Below, in pieces: positions 9,271-16,474 of a DNA stretch of 25,054 nt. The position numbers and the translations under genes were made by a program. Within the stretch, counting starts at the first letter, position 1; each line of letters begins with the position of its first letter. Where the stretch lies: positions 1-25,054 of IMG/VR virus record IMGVR_UViG_3300005613_000391. The stretch is one strand, 5' to 3'. The stretch is from a virus. Below the pieces are notes generated by a model. The model worked only from the letters and a program-made list of their open reading frames with translations. It made no database searches and had not been told where the DNA came from.

Positions 9271-9712
9271 TTTTTACTACCTCCTTGATATTTGTTGTTG
9301 AGATGTTTCTGTGTCGTGGAATATAACACAGAGCTATATTTTGTTCCTCTAACCATTCGGGAGTAAAATCCATTTGTTTCATGTAATCTTTAAATAGCCA
9401 GTCACTTCCAACAACAATAATATCTGGAGCAACATTCATTATTGTCTGCTTACTATCTTCTCCTCCAACATTTTCTACAACTCTATCCACCAAAGACGTA
9501 AACTCCTCCAAAATAGCCTTTCTATCCCCATACTTAATAACAGGTCTCTTGCCTTTGTAGCGTTCAACGAATTCATCTGTGTTAAGCGACACGACAACCT
9601 CCCCGTCCTCACCCGCTATTTCCCTACACCAACCAAGTAAATCAATGTGTCCTCTGTGAGGTAAATCAAATGTACCACCTGTATATACTCTAAGGTCTCT
9701 TCTTTCCTTCAT
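9263..9712 (-). CDS. Cytidylyltransferase-like nucleotidyltransferase
   Basis: A 149-residue protein with the family signature GGTFDLPHRGH (residues 12-22), the RYKGKRPVIKYGDR segment and the C-terminal ISTTNIK (137-143). These match the TagD / glycerol-3-phosphate cytidylyltransferase-like branch of the CTP_transf_like superfamily. The length is close to that of TagD-type enzymes. It should activate a phosphorylated small molecule as a CDP (or other NDP) derivative; the substrate (glycerol-P, sugar-P or similar) cannot be read from the sequence. It lies between sulfotransferase-like and glycosyltransferase genes, overlapping both, which suggests it feeds an activated building block into the same modification pathway. 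Confidence 0.85.
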   Translation of the reverse strand: MKERRDLRVYTGGTFDLPHRGHIDLLGWCREIAGEDGEVVVSLNTDEFVERYKGKRPVIKYGDRKAILEEFTSLVDRVVENVGGEDSKQTIMNVAPDIIVVGSDWLFKDYMKQMDFTPEWLEEQNIALCYIPRHRNISTTNIKEVVKNE

Positions 9713-10223
9713 AGTATTTATCTACTACATACTTTTCGGCACTCAATATCTTTTCTTCTTGTTCTTTGGTCATGAGGTTGCCATTGGAAATCGATCTGTT
9801 TACATGTTCTGCTAAAAACTTATCTTCATCATATTCCTCCCCTGCCTCATCCAATGCTTCACATAAATCAAAGTATAGGTTCTCAGTTCTTCCCACAAAG
9901 TCCACTTTTTCAAACTCTTTGACAATCCGTGTGTATTTACCTAATGTTTTTTTCACAAAACTGTCCCAATCCTTTTTAACAAGAAAGTCATAGAAGCTCT
10001 TGTACCAAGCTAGCGGGTGTCTCACAAAAGTGAAGCTAAACTTATTTACTTTTGCCAACTTACGAGGTGATATATGTATTCCGTTTTCTTCCAAGTCCCA
10101 TCCTGCATCAACACACACCTTGTCATACCGACCTCCAAAGGCTCTTTTTAAACTAGCTTCAACCCAAGTTCCACCAGTTCTTGGTAAATGAAAGAAAATT
10201 GTTTTAGGTGTTGTTGCTCCCAT
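9690..10223 (-). CDS. PAPS-dependent sulfotransferase-like protein
   Basis: A 177-residue protein. FFHLPRTGGTW (PRTGGTW at 14-20) matches the 5'-phosphosulfate-binding loop of sulfotransferases, and FTFVRHPLAWYKSFYDF (RHP 68-70, S76) matches the 3'-phosphate-binding segment of the Sulfotransfer_2-type family. The expected reaction is transfer of sulfate from PAPS to a hydroxyl, here presumably on a glycan. The ATG at 10223 after GGAAAG is preferred; an in-frame TTG lies six codons upstream. It overlaps the upstream gene by 20 nt and the downstream gene by 23 nt. It is short compared with typical 200-300-residue enzymes, but both PAPS-contact motifs are present. Confidence 0.8.
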   Translation of the reverse strand: MGATTPKTIFFHLPRTGGTWVEASLKRAFGGRYDKVCVDAGWDLEENGIHISPRKLAKVNKFSFTFVRHPLAWYKSFYDFLVKKDWDSFVKKTLGKYTRIVKEFEKVDFVGRTENLYFDLCEALDEAGEEYDEDKFLAEHVNRSISNGNLMTKEQEEKILSAEKYVVDKYYEGKKRP

Positions 10224-11718
10224 CTTTCCACTTCTTTGCAATACTAAATCCGTTTTTCATTATCCACTGTGAAGCCTCTTTGTTTGATACCTCTTTGGGA
10301 ACGTCAAAGGGTAAACTAATCTTTGCGTCTATTTTCTCATCTCTTACAGGGTCAAACTTCTGTCTTTTAAACCATATCCATCTCGGCACGTTAAGAAGTC
10401 TCTCCCTATTGGTTATATTCTGTTTGGTTCCTCCAATCTGAGGCCACAAGTCAATACACTTGGCTATATTCCTGTCGTCAATTACAATGTCGTATCCCAT
10501 CTCCAATGCCCTGTCTGCAATTTCTGTGTTATCAAAACCCAATCCGTCATCAAAGAACTCCCACCAACCGTTAAGCTTATCTATTATGTGTTTGGGTGTA
10601 GCACTATAGTTCATCTCAAAGTCCAGAGGATTGTCCGTCTTCCTTAGTCCCACATGCTTTAGCCTTATATTCCTCCAGCTTTCTTTCTCTAATATCCCAA
10701 GGTCTCCATTCCACCAGTCTTCCTTGTTTTTCTTGTTTGTCTCTTTAGCATAATAATATATATCTACTGGAGCTATCAAAGCATTGGGGTTGTGTCTGTA
10801 TACATCCACGAGCATCTCTATTCCCCTGTCAGGCATGTAAATAAAGTCTTGAAGCCAAACAACAAGCTCTCCCTCCACGTTTTTCCAGGCTTTGTTGTTA
10901 GCCCTCACCAAACCACACCTTCTTTTGTACTTACCCAGCACCTTATCTCCTCTTATGTACTTGATATTTATTCCGTACTTGTCTGCATATTTTTTAGCTA
11001 TCTCACTCCTATCCTCCTCGTGATCGTCAAGAATAATCCACTCATGCACCTTGTATGTCTGATTGGCAATGTTTTCAGCCATTGTGTTCCACCAACCCTC
11101 ACGAATTGTAATCGTTACAACACTAACCTTTGGTTGCCCTAGTTTTTCTTTGAAGTATGTGTCCCACGTGTTGGCAATATTATTCCAGTAATACTTCTGT
11201 GCATGCTTGTTCCCCTTCTTTTGCTCTTCCTTCCACCTTTTTTCGTCTCCCATCAAATCTATAAGCTCTTTTTGAAACTTTTCTTGTACTTTTATGTCTC
11301 TTATGTTCCCCTCAATCTTGATACCACTTTGTACAGTCTCATCTAGGGCCGCTAGAGTCATTGTAACAGGAACACACCCATCCCTTTGACACTCTAGTCC
11401 TGTTATACAATTTATCTCCGTAAAATATGTTGGATAAGCCCAAATACCACATTGTTTTCTTAACTTTTTAAGCTCATCTTGTCCGATTCTCCCATGATGA
11501 ACAATGCCATCCTGTTCCATCATCCTCTGGACATTCTCTTTCCACTTCATTCTCTCCGGATTGTTGTGGTTGGCAACGTCAAACAGGTTCCACCCATAAC
11601 AAACATGCAACTCAGCGTCAGGATATTTCTTTTTTATATCAGGCCACATATAGAGAAGAAGGTCTAGCCCCCTATCGTAGGAACTTGCCCAATATAACTT
11701 ATGTTGTTTAGATGCCAT
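10204..11718 (-). CDS. GT4 C-terminal half fused to GT2 glycosyltransferase
   Basis: A 504-residue protein. Residues 1-190 look like only the C-terminal, donor-binding half of a GT-B (GT4) enzyme: KLYWASSYDRGLDLLL, PDAELHVCYGW, and the E-x7-E-like region YPTYFTEINCITGLEC. Residues about 197-420 are a GT2 domain: VSVVTITIREGWWNTM, WIILDDHEED, LVVWLQDFIYMP and FFDDGLGFDNTEIADRALEMGYD. The missing N-terminal half of the GT-B domain is at the end of the upstream gene, which overlaps by 11 nt in another frame. The two products may assemble into one GT-B enzyme, be joined by frameshifting, or reflect a frame-breaking mutation. The ATG lies inside the last codons of the upstream gene. Confidence 0.85.
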   Translation of the reverse strand: MASKQHKLYWASSYDRGLDLLLYMWPDIKKKYPDAELHVCYGWNLFDVANHNNPERMKWKENVQRMMEQDGIVHHGRIGQDELKKLRKQCGIWAYPTYFTEINCITGLECQRDGCVPVTMTLAALDETVQSGIKIEGNIRDIKVQEKFQKELIDLMGDEKRWKEEQKKGNKHAQKYYWNNIANTWDTYFKEKLGQPKVSVVTITIREGWWNTMAENIANQTYKVHEWIILDDHEEDRSEIAKKYADKYGINIKYIRGDKVLGKYKRRCGLVRANNKAWKNVEGELVVWLQDFIYMPDRGIEMLVDVYRHNPNALIAPVDIYYYAKETNKKNKEDWWNGDLGILEKESWRNIRLKHVGLRKTDNPLDFEMNYSATPKHIIDKLNGWWEFFDDGLGFDNTEIADRALEMGYDIVIDDRNIAKCIDLWPQIGGTKQNITNRERLLNVPRWIWFKRQKFDPVRDEKIDAKISLPFDVPKEVSNKEASQWIMKNGFSIAKKWKDGSNNT

Positions 11719-13486
11719 TTGAAATTATTAAAAACTTATCATCAGGAATATCACTCAATAGATTTCTATGATACTGGGACTTCACCATAATCTTATCAAC
11801 ATTGTCTAATTTGTTTATATATGTCGCAGAATGTGTAACATCGTGCAGGTCTATAACATATTTTTTAGCACTAACTCTTCCCGCCAAACTATCATGTCTC
11901 CATTGAATAAGGATATTGAAGTTGTCCATCTGGCTAAACATATAATAAGGAAGGTAAGTTACCCCATTAACCATCTTGGGCTTTTCAGGATCACCGAATA
12001 CAGTAACTTTATAACCCATCTTAGTCCACTCTTCAGAAAGTCTAATGACTGCTGTCTCACTTCCACCAATTCCACCCTTTCTAATACTCTCACCATCCCA
12101 CTTCTCGAAATGTTGTCTACCAAAGTTAGCAAAGTAGCAAATCTCATCCTCTTTCCATGTTCTTGGCTTTTTGTACCTGTTGTAGTACCTGTACGCAAAG
12201 GGCAACCTCTTAATCTCATCTGGTAAGGTCAAGACAAATCCAGCAATCCGATCTTCCTGTCCCGTATCAACCAAGTAATTCATTAGTTTATGTGTGTGTT
12301 CGCTTGCAATGTCCAAGTCTTTTTGTCTTTCAAGAAACTCCTCATTCTCCTGGTGTTGTGGTTGAGGGTTAATCTTGTTTAGAAGTCTAGCCGCTTCCCA
12401 TGCCTTTCTTATATTCTTCTCAGCTTTAAAATGATACTTAAGAAGTAGCTGTGCAGACAGTTCCTTTAACTCCAAAATATTGTTCATTGAGGTGTTGGAG
12501 TCATCTGTGTCTAGGTTCATTCCTATATCCATCCAATGCTTCATGGCACTATAATTGTCGAGATTATAGTAAACCTCAGCCAACCTTAAGTATAAGATTA
12601 CACTCTTCGGGTATTCTTTGAGGGCATTGTGGAGAAAATCTCTTGCTCTTCTGTGCCTTCCCAGCTTTCCCATACATTTCGCCATAAGGTTGTAGCAAAC
12701 AGCCCTTTCCTGGTCCCAACCACTCTTCTGTATATACTCCTCACCCATGCTCACACACTCAAGAAGTGTGTCTTCATCTTCATTTTCAGAATATATCTTC
12801 ATCAGGTAAAGAAGGGTCCTTGGGTCGACATCGTTTTTCTCCCTTTCATCCTTTAATTCAGCCTCCAAAAGTCTTCTATTCCTATCCATTCTCCCCCTTA
12901 AGCTTTCGGCGTCAAGATCTCTGTCAGCTCCCAAGTGAAGCCATGTTATTGGATACTTGTCAGAATACTTAACTTGAGTGTATTTAAAATTCTCGCCATC
13001 TAGTGGTACTGGAGTTTCGTGTATCCTCTTCTTCCACACAATAGAGCCAGGTCTAATAAGCCTCTCCCTCATGTGTACTATCTCAGCTTCTACAAAGGTT
13101 TCCACCGAAGGCTTCCCATCAAACTTTGAACCATAGTAATAACTGAAAAACACAGTGTCATATTCCTTCTGCTTTGATATCTTTGCGACATCTCGTATAA
13201 GGTGGGCGTTTACTATCACGTCATCAGTGTCAGCCCACAATATCCAGTCTGTTTTTGAGTCTACTCTTGAAAAGTTGTAGTTCCTTTGTTCGCTAAAGTC
13301 ATCGTTCCATTTGAGGTAAGAGAAGTCATATCCGTTCTTTTCGCACCACTTCTTGGTCTTAGTGTAGGGCTTGTGGTTGACTGTTATATAAACATCATCC
13401 ACCGCAGGTTTGGCAGACTCGACAAGCTTTTTCAAGCCGTCTAGTTTCCCATCGTCTTTACTTATAATACATAAAGCTATCTTCAT
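11708..13486 (-). CDS. GT2 - TPR - GT4 N-terminal half glycosyltransferase
   Basis: A 592-residue multidomain protein. Residues 1-200 are GT2-like (MKIALCIISKDD, FSEQRNYNFS, WILWADTDDVI with D86-T-D-D89). Residues about 215-400 are helical TPR-like repeats (LLYLMKIYSENED, CYNLMAKCMGKLGRHRRA, LYLRLAEVYYNLDNY). Residues about 445-592 form the N-terminal Rossmann half of a GT-B domain (GGIGGSE at 471-477, YKVTVFGDPE, KIMVKSQYHRNLL, KFLIISNGI). It stops immediately after ISNGI, exactly where GT4 enzymes enter the interdomain linker. The remaining half begins the next gene. The start overlaps the previous stop as ATGA. Likely role: glycan building on virion or host surface, acceptor unknown. Confidence 0.85.
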   Translation of the reverse strand: MKIALCIISKDDGKLDGLKKLVESAKPAVDDVYITVNHKPYTKTKKWCEKNGYDFSYLKWNDDFSEQRNYNFSRVDSKTDWILWADTDDVIVNAHLIRDVAKISKQKEYDTVFFSYYYGSKFDGKPSVETFVEAEIVHMRERLIRPGSIVWKKRIHETPVPLDGENFKYTQVKYSDKYPITWLHLGADRDLDAESLRGRMDRNRRLLEAELKDEREKNDVDPRTLLYLMKIYSENEDEDTLLECVSMGEEYIQKSGWDQERAVCYNLMAKCMGKLGRHRRARDFLHNALKEYPKSVILYLRLAEVYYNLDNYSAMKHWMDIGMNLDTDDSNTSMNNILELKELSAQLLLKYHFKAEKNIRKAWEAARLLNKINPQPQHQENEEFLERQKDLDIASEHTHKLMNYLVDTGQEDRIAGFVLTLPDEIKRLPFAYRYYNRYKKPRTWKEDEICYFANFGRQHFEKWDGESIRKGGIGGSETAVIRLSEEWTKMGYKVTVFGDPEKPKMVNGVTYLPYYMFSQMDNFNILIQWRHDSLAGRVSAKKYVIDLHDVTHSATYINKLDNVDKIMVKSQYHRNLLSDIPDDKFLIISNGI

Positions 13487-13932
13487 ATCTTTTTAGCCAT
13501 CTGAAATATCGGCCAATGTTTAACAAACTTAATTGCATTGTCTCTCTTTACTGGATCAAACTTGGGAAATACTTTTTTCATCATCATATATAAAGGGTAA
13601 GGATAACTTGCAAGGCTTCTACCTGTCCCCTTTCTTACTTGGTCTTTTATAGACATCTCATTGTCCTTGTAATCCTTTCTTAAACTCAACCATTCCTCCG
13701 ATTCTCTGGGCCATGTATCCCTCCACACAGATATCATTATCTCCATAAGCTTACTTCCAGCCTTAGAAAAGGGGTTTTCCGGTTTACCCAATGTCTCCCA
13801 CATCTTAACAATTACTTCCGTTGCGGCCGTTGCTTGGGGTGGAACTACTTCATATTCTTCATCGTCAATCTTAATTACTTTGGGGTCTTTTTCTCCTTCT
13901 TTCTTACCCTTCACGGTGACATTTTCACTCAT
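13483..13932 (-). CDS. Hypothetical protein downstream of capsid gene
   Basis: A 149-residue protein with a charged N-terminus (KKEGEKDPKVIKIDDEEYEVVPP) followed by a helical, Trp- and Pro-rich part (VWRDTWPRESEEWLSL, LASYPYPLYMMMKKVFPKFDP). No family was recognised and there are no signal peptide, membrane segment or catalytic motifs. It opens the operon after the capsid terminator and its stop overlaps the first glycosyltransferase start, so it is co-expressed with the sugar cassette. The ATG at 13932 lies 7 nt after an extended -10 sequence and has no Shine-Dalgarno site. Confidence 0.7.
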   Translation of the reverse strand: MSENVTVKGKKEGEKDPKVIKIDDEEYEVVPPQATAATEVIVKMWETLGKPENPFSKAGSKLMEIMISVWRDTWPRESEEWLSLRKDYKDNEMSIKDQVRKGTGRSLASYPYPLYMMMKKVFPKFDPVKRDNAIKFVKHWPIFQMAKKI

Positions 13933-13939
13933 CTTTTAT

Positions 13940-13948
13940 AGTATATCA
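13940..13948 (-). promoter_or_regulatory. Extended -10 promoter element for the cassette operon
   Basis: TGATATACT (TG-N-TATACT) lies 7 nt before the ATG of the first gene after the capsid terminator. The nearest -35 candidate, TTCACC, is weak and lies in the terminator stem, which extended -10 promoters can tolerate. Transcription would begin at or one base before the start codon. Confidence 0.45.
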
Positions 13949-13951
13949 CAT

Positions 13952-13981
13952 AAGAAAAGAGGGTGAATTGCTTCACCCTCT
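13952..13981 (-). terminator. Rho-independent terminator after capsid gene
   Basis: On the minus strand a perfect 10-bp stem (arms 13972-13981 and 13958-13967) with a GCAA tetraloop is followed by TTTTCTT. It lies about 20 nt after the capsid stop codon, separating capsid expression from the cassette operon. Confidence 0.9.
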
Positions 13982-14001
13982 AATCTTTGAAAGGGGTTAT
14001 A

Positions 14002-14949
14002 TTATAAACCAGTATTATAACCAGTTCTCTTTACGTGTGCGTGTTCGTTGTATGAAACGACCGTAAATTCTGTAATATAAACTCCATTCTCTCTGTCACC
14101 GTCTACAGCCCTCTCTTCCCAGTGAGGTTCACCAGAATTGATGAGGAATGAGTGCTCAAAGAGTTCTTCTCTAATACCAAGTATTGTGAGAGAACCTGCA
14201 AGTTTCCTTACGTCCTTGTGAGCAATGATTTTGACAGTCTGACCAACTTCAGCGTCATAAACTCGAACTTCCTGTGTTAGCTTTTTATCAAAAGCTTCAA
14301 CATTTCTAGTCAAGTTTGTACCGAAGCTAGCAATTCTTCTCTTGATAACAACAGGCGCTACCAATGTATCCATTACGTAGCTTGCTCCTACTGTATCCCA
14401 GGAGTCTTGAACAATGTCGTTCAATTCTGTTTCTGTGAAAGAAGCTCCAGTGGTTCTAGCTGTTACGTTAGTAGAAATACACTGGTCGATTCCTGCAACT
14501 CCTCGTGCCGTGTCAGTTTGCCCAGCTTCAACTTCTCCGTTGACTGTAGCATATTCCATTTTGGACTTAAGTCGCCTTAATGCCCTTTCCTTTTCAACAC
14601 CCATTGCGTCTTCGCCAGTTACGTTAGCGATAGAAGCTCGAGTCCTGGAAAGTCTGACTGGAGAGTCAAGAATTATCGTTCTGTTGTTTGAGCGTTCCTC
14701 AACGTCTAGGTCGGTGTAAGTTGTTGATGCACCTTCCTTGTTTCCGCTTGCTGATGTTGCCCTGTCTTCATGGAACAAGTTCCATTCATGAAGGGTATTC
14801 ATTGCGGAAGGAGCCACTCCAAGATTAGAAGTAAAGTAGTTGTCCTCGTTAGGCGAGATATCTTTAAGAATGTCTAAAAGAGATTCTCTAAGCTCTCCAC
14901 CTGGGGTTGTACCTCCTTGCGATTGATATGTGTCTTTTCCAAATGCCAT
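14002..14949 (-). CDS. Major capsid protein (DUF5309 / SU10-like)
   Basis: A 315-residue protein. The N-terminus AFGKDTYQSQ, then GELRESLLDILKDISPNEDNYFTSNLG and LHEWNLFHEDRATS, is characteristic of the DUF5309 major head proteins typified by Escherichia phage SU10. The C-terminal part (VGQTVKIIAHKDVRKLAG, HWEERAVDGDRENGVYITEFTVVSYN) also fits this HK97-fold family. It follows the scaffold-like gene. The ATG at 14949 is chosen over an in-frame GTG three codons earlier because a full AGGAGGTGAT lies 4 nt upstream. It has its own candidate promoter, a structured leader and a terminator directly after the gene, consistent with high expression. Confidence 0.9.
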   Translation of the reverse strand: MAFGKDTYQSQGGTTPGGELRESLLDILKDISPNEDNYFTSNLGVAPSAMNTLHEWNLFHEDRATSASGNKEGASTTYTDLDVEERSNNRTIILDSPVRLSRTRASIANVTGEDAMGVEKERALRRLKSKMEYATVNGEVEAGQTDTARGVAGIDQCISTNVTARTTGASFTETELNDIVQDSWDTVGASYVMDTLVAPVVIKRRIASFGTNLTRNVEAFDKKLTQEVRVYDAEVGQTVKIIAHKDVRKLAGSLTILGIREELFEHSFLINSGEPHWEERAVDGDRENGVYITEFTVVSYNEHAHVKRTGYNTGL

Positions 14950-14953
14950 AGTT

Positions 14954-14963
14954 ATCACCTCCT
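14954..14963 (-). promoter_or_regulatory. Full-length Shine-Dalgarno site of capsid gene
   Basis: AGGAGGTGAT is fully complementary to the conserved 3' end of bacterial 16S rRNA and sits 4 nt before the ATG at 14949. It overlaps the alternative in-frame GTG, so it decides the start. Confidence 0.9.
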
Positions 14964-14965
14964 CT

Positions 14966-15001
14966 CTATTCGTATCCCATATGTGCGGGTTACACGAATA
15001 G
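14966..15001 (-). promoter_or_regulatory. Leader hairpin just upstream of capsid ribosome-binding site
   Basis: Arms CTATTCGT (minus strand 15001-14994) and ACGAATAG (14973-14966) form a perfect 8-bp stem. It can extend through a small bulge with a CCC/GGG pairing, leaving a loop of about 8 nt. It ends 2 nt before the Shine-Dalgarno site and has no U-tract, so it is an mRNA-stability, processing or translation element rather than a terminator. Confidence 0.6.
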
Positions 15002-15055
15002 ATTGATGTTTTGTGCTCGGTTTATGGTCGGAGCATCAGACCACTATCTAACTTA

Positions 15056-15085
15056 CTTATATATGAAGTATTTGAAGGTTTTCAA
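15056..15085 (-). promoter_or_regulatory. Candidate capsid promoter, TTGAAA-18-TATAAG
   Basis: TTGAAA (15080-15085) overlaps the scaffold stop codon and continues as TTGAAAACC. It is followed by 18 nt and TATAAG (15056-15061); an alternative TATATA gives 16 nt. Unlike the sister modules it is followed by a leader of about 100 nt before the capsid ATG. Confidence 0.45.
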
Positions 15086-15960
15086 TATCCGCTTCTTCTA
15101 AGTCTTTCAGCGAGTGCACCTTTTTTGCCTTTCATGACATCCTCCTTGAGGGATTTTAACTCTGTTGATTCATAATACCCCTTCATTGCCGAAGAACGTA
15201 CATTTGTTGCGTTTATTTGTTTTTTGGCGTCTTCTTTGCTTTCAGCCTCTTCCTTTTGTTTCTTTGTTGCCATTTCTTCCTCCTCTCTAGGTTTATAATG
15301 TTTCTCGAACACTTTGTCTGCAGCAGCTTCAAAATCAAGTTTTCCGTTAATCATTTGGGAAATGGTCTCATTTCTCACATCATCAAAAAAATCACCATTA
15401 AATTCTTCATTTTGTGGGTCTAACTGTGGGTATTTGTTGTGAACCTTCTTAACAGCCTGTGTTTCTTCAAAATCTCTTTGACTCTTAACCATTTGTTGTG
15501 CAGCCATTTCAGCCCTTTGTGCTCTTACCTCAGCTTCTGAAGCTCTTCTGTCCATGTCTCGAAGCTTACTCATTAACTTATTCCCGTCCAAGTATCCCTC
15601 TTTGTCCATCATTCCAGCAAAAACATCATCGATCTGTTCTTGTTGTAGATTTTGAAAACGGCTCGCGTCTGGAACTTGGCTTGTACCTCGTGCTGGTGGT
15701 TGTTGAGGTTGCTGTTGGGGTTGTTGTTGTGGTCTTAAACTATCAAGAACACTCTCATATTCTGTCGTCTTCTTCTTTAATTCCTTATTACTCTTGGTTA
15801 ATTTCTCGAATTCTTTCTTGGTTCTATCCTTACCCTTGTCTTCTTTTTCACTAACCTCTTCTTGTTTATCTTCCTTGGGTTCTTCCTCTCTTGTATCTGA
15901 AGTGTGAGTAGACTTTCCTTTCATCTCCTCCTGTTTTTCGTTCCTTTTTTCGTCGGGCAT
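15082..15960 (-). CDS. Scaffold-like head assembly protein
   Basis: A 292-residue, very hydrophilic protein. A Glu/Lys-rich N-terminus (about 1-75) is followed by a Gln/Pro linker (QQQPQQQPQQPP), a helical middle (AEVRAQRAEMAAQQMVK) and a Lys/Arg-rich C-terminus ending LAERLRRSGY. This composition, and its place immediately before the capsid gene, is typical of phage scaffolding proteins, which guide procapsid assembly and bind capsid subunits through a basic C-terminal tail. No protease motif is visible. The ATG at 15960 has no Shine-Dalgarno site; TATAAT lies 5 nt upstream, overlapping the end of the previous gene. Confidence 0.8.
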   Translation of the reverse strand: MPDEKRNEKQEEMKGKSTHTSDTREEEPKEDKQEEVSEKEDKGKDRTKKEFEKLTKSNKELKKKTTEYESVLDSLRPQQQPQQQPQQPPARGTSQVPDASRFQNLQQEQIDDVFAGMMDKEGYLDGNKLMSKLRDMDRRASEAEVRAQRAEMAAQQMVKSQRDFEETQAVKKVHNKYPQLDPQNEEFNGDFFDDVRNETISQMINGKLDFEAAADKVFEKHYKPREEEEMATKKQKEEAESKEDAKKQINATNVRSSAMKGYYESTELKSLKEDVMKGKKGALAERLRRSGY

Positions 15961-15966
15961 ATTTTA

Positions 15967-16179
15967 TTATAACATCTTTAGCAACTTTTCAACTTCTCCG
16001 ATTCTTGGTCCCGTCCAACAAGCACCACACTTACACCTAAGAACTCCGTCTATCACTATTGCGGACTTATGTTTACACTTACTCATCTCAATCTTCTTCC
16101 CCTTACCTGGAGGATTACCCTCTTTATCTTTAAAATGTTCAAAATAGTATCTTTGTTTTCCTCTAAGTTTTGAGTCCAT
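15967..16179 (-). CDS. Small zinc-ribbon protein
   Basis: A 70-residue basic protein. C35 with H37, then C49, C51 and C54 (SKCKHKSAI ... LRCKCGACW) look like a compact zinc-binding ribbon. It lies between the portal-overlapping gene and the scaffold-like gene, overlapping the former by 17 nt. Its function is unknown; small metal-binding proteins of this type are common in phage genomes. The ATG at 16179 has no clear Shine-Dalgarno site. Confidence 0.65.
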   Translation of the reverse strand: MDSKLRGKQRYYFEHFKDKEGNPPGKGKKIEMSKCKHKSAIVIDGVLRCKCGACWTGPRIGEVEKLLKML

Positions 16180-16474
16180 AGTCTTTGTCGGGATTACTTA
16201 TTTGTTTTGCCAAGTTCTCAGTCATTGATTCTGATGTTTCCAACATGTTGTATATTTCCTTGTAAGCCATTGCTCTACCATACTGCTCTGTATAGGCTTT
16301 GTGGAATTCTTCGCAACTATTGTGCTTTGTTGGGTCCGGCCATTTGTTGTGGAACGCCGCCTTGAGGATTGGCTTGAGGTATTCCTGGTAATCCTTGTTC
16401 TTGGATAGGCGGTTGAGCGCCTCCCATTGCTTGAGGGTTTCCTGCAATTTGCGCTTGTTGGACTGCTTGCTCAT
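16163..16474 (-). CDS. Hypothetical protein overlapping the portal gene
   Basis: A 103-residue basic, mostly helical protein (KLQETLKQWEALNRLSKNKDYQEYL, then FHKAYTEQYGRAMAYKEIYNMLE). About 52 of its codons overlap the 3' end of the portal gene in a different frame, roughly 158 nt. The non-overlapping half (from about HNSCEEFHKAY) continues as ordinary coding sequence to the stop, which supports it as a real gene. The start ATG at 16474 has no Shine-Dalgarno site; a start further inside the frame cannot be excluded, but no later ATG occurs before the region after the portal stop. A head or packaging role is inferred from position only. Confidence 0.65.
   Translation of the reverse strand: MSKQSNKRKLQETLKQWEALNRLSKNKDYQEYLKPILKAAFHNKWPDPTKHNSCEEFHKAYTEQYGRAMAYKEIYNMLETSESMTENLAKQISNPDKDYGLKT

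Noticed and set aside
11708-11713. Classical programmed frameshift signal at the split glycosyltransferase
   Set aside because: ATC-TAA-A has no standard slippery heptamer and re-pairing in the +1 frame is poor; coupling or reinitiation explains the overlap as well, so no frameshift feature is annotated.
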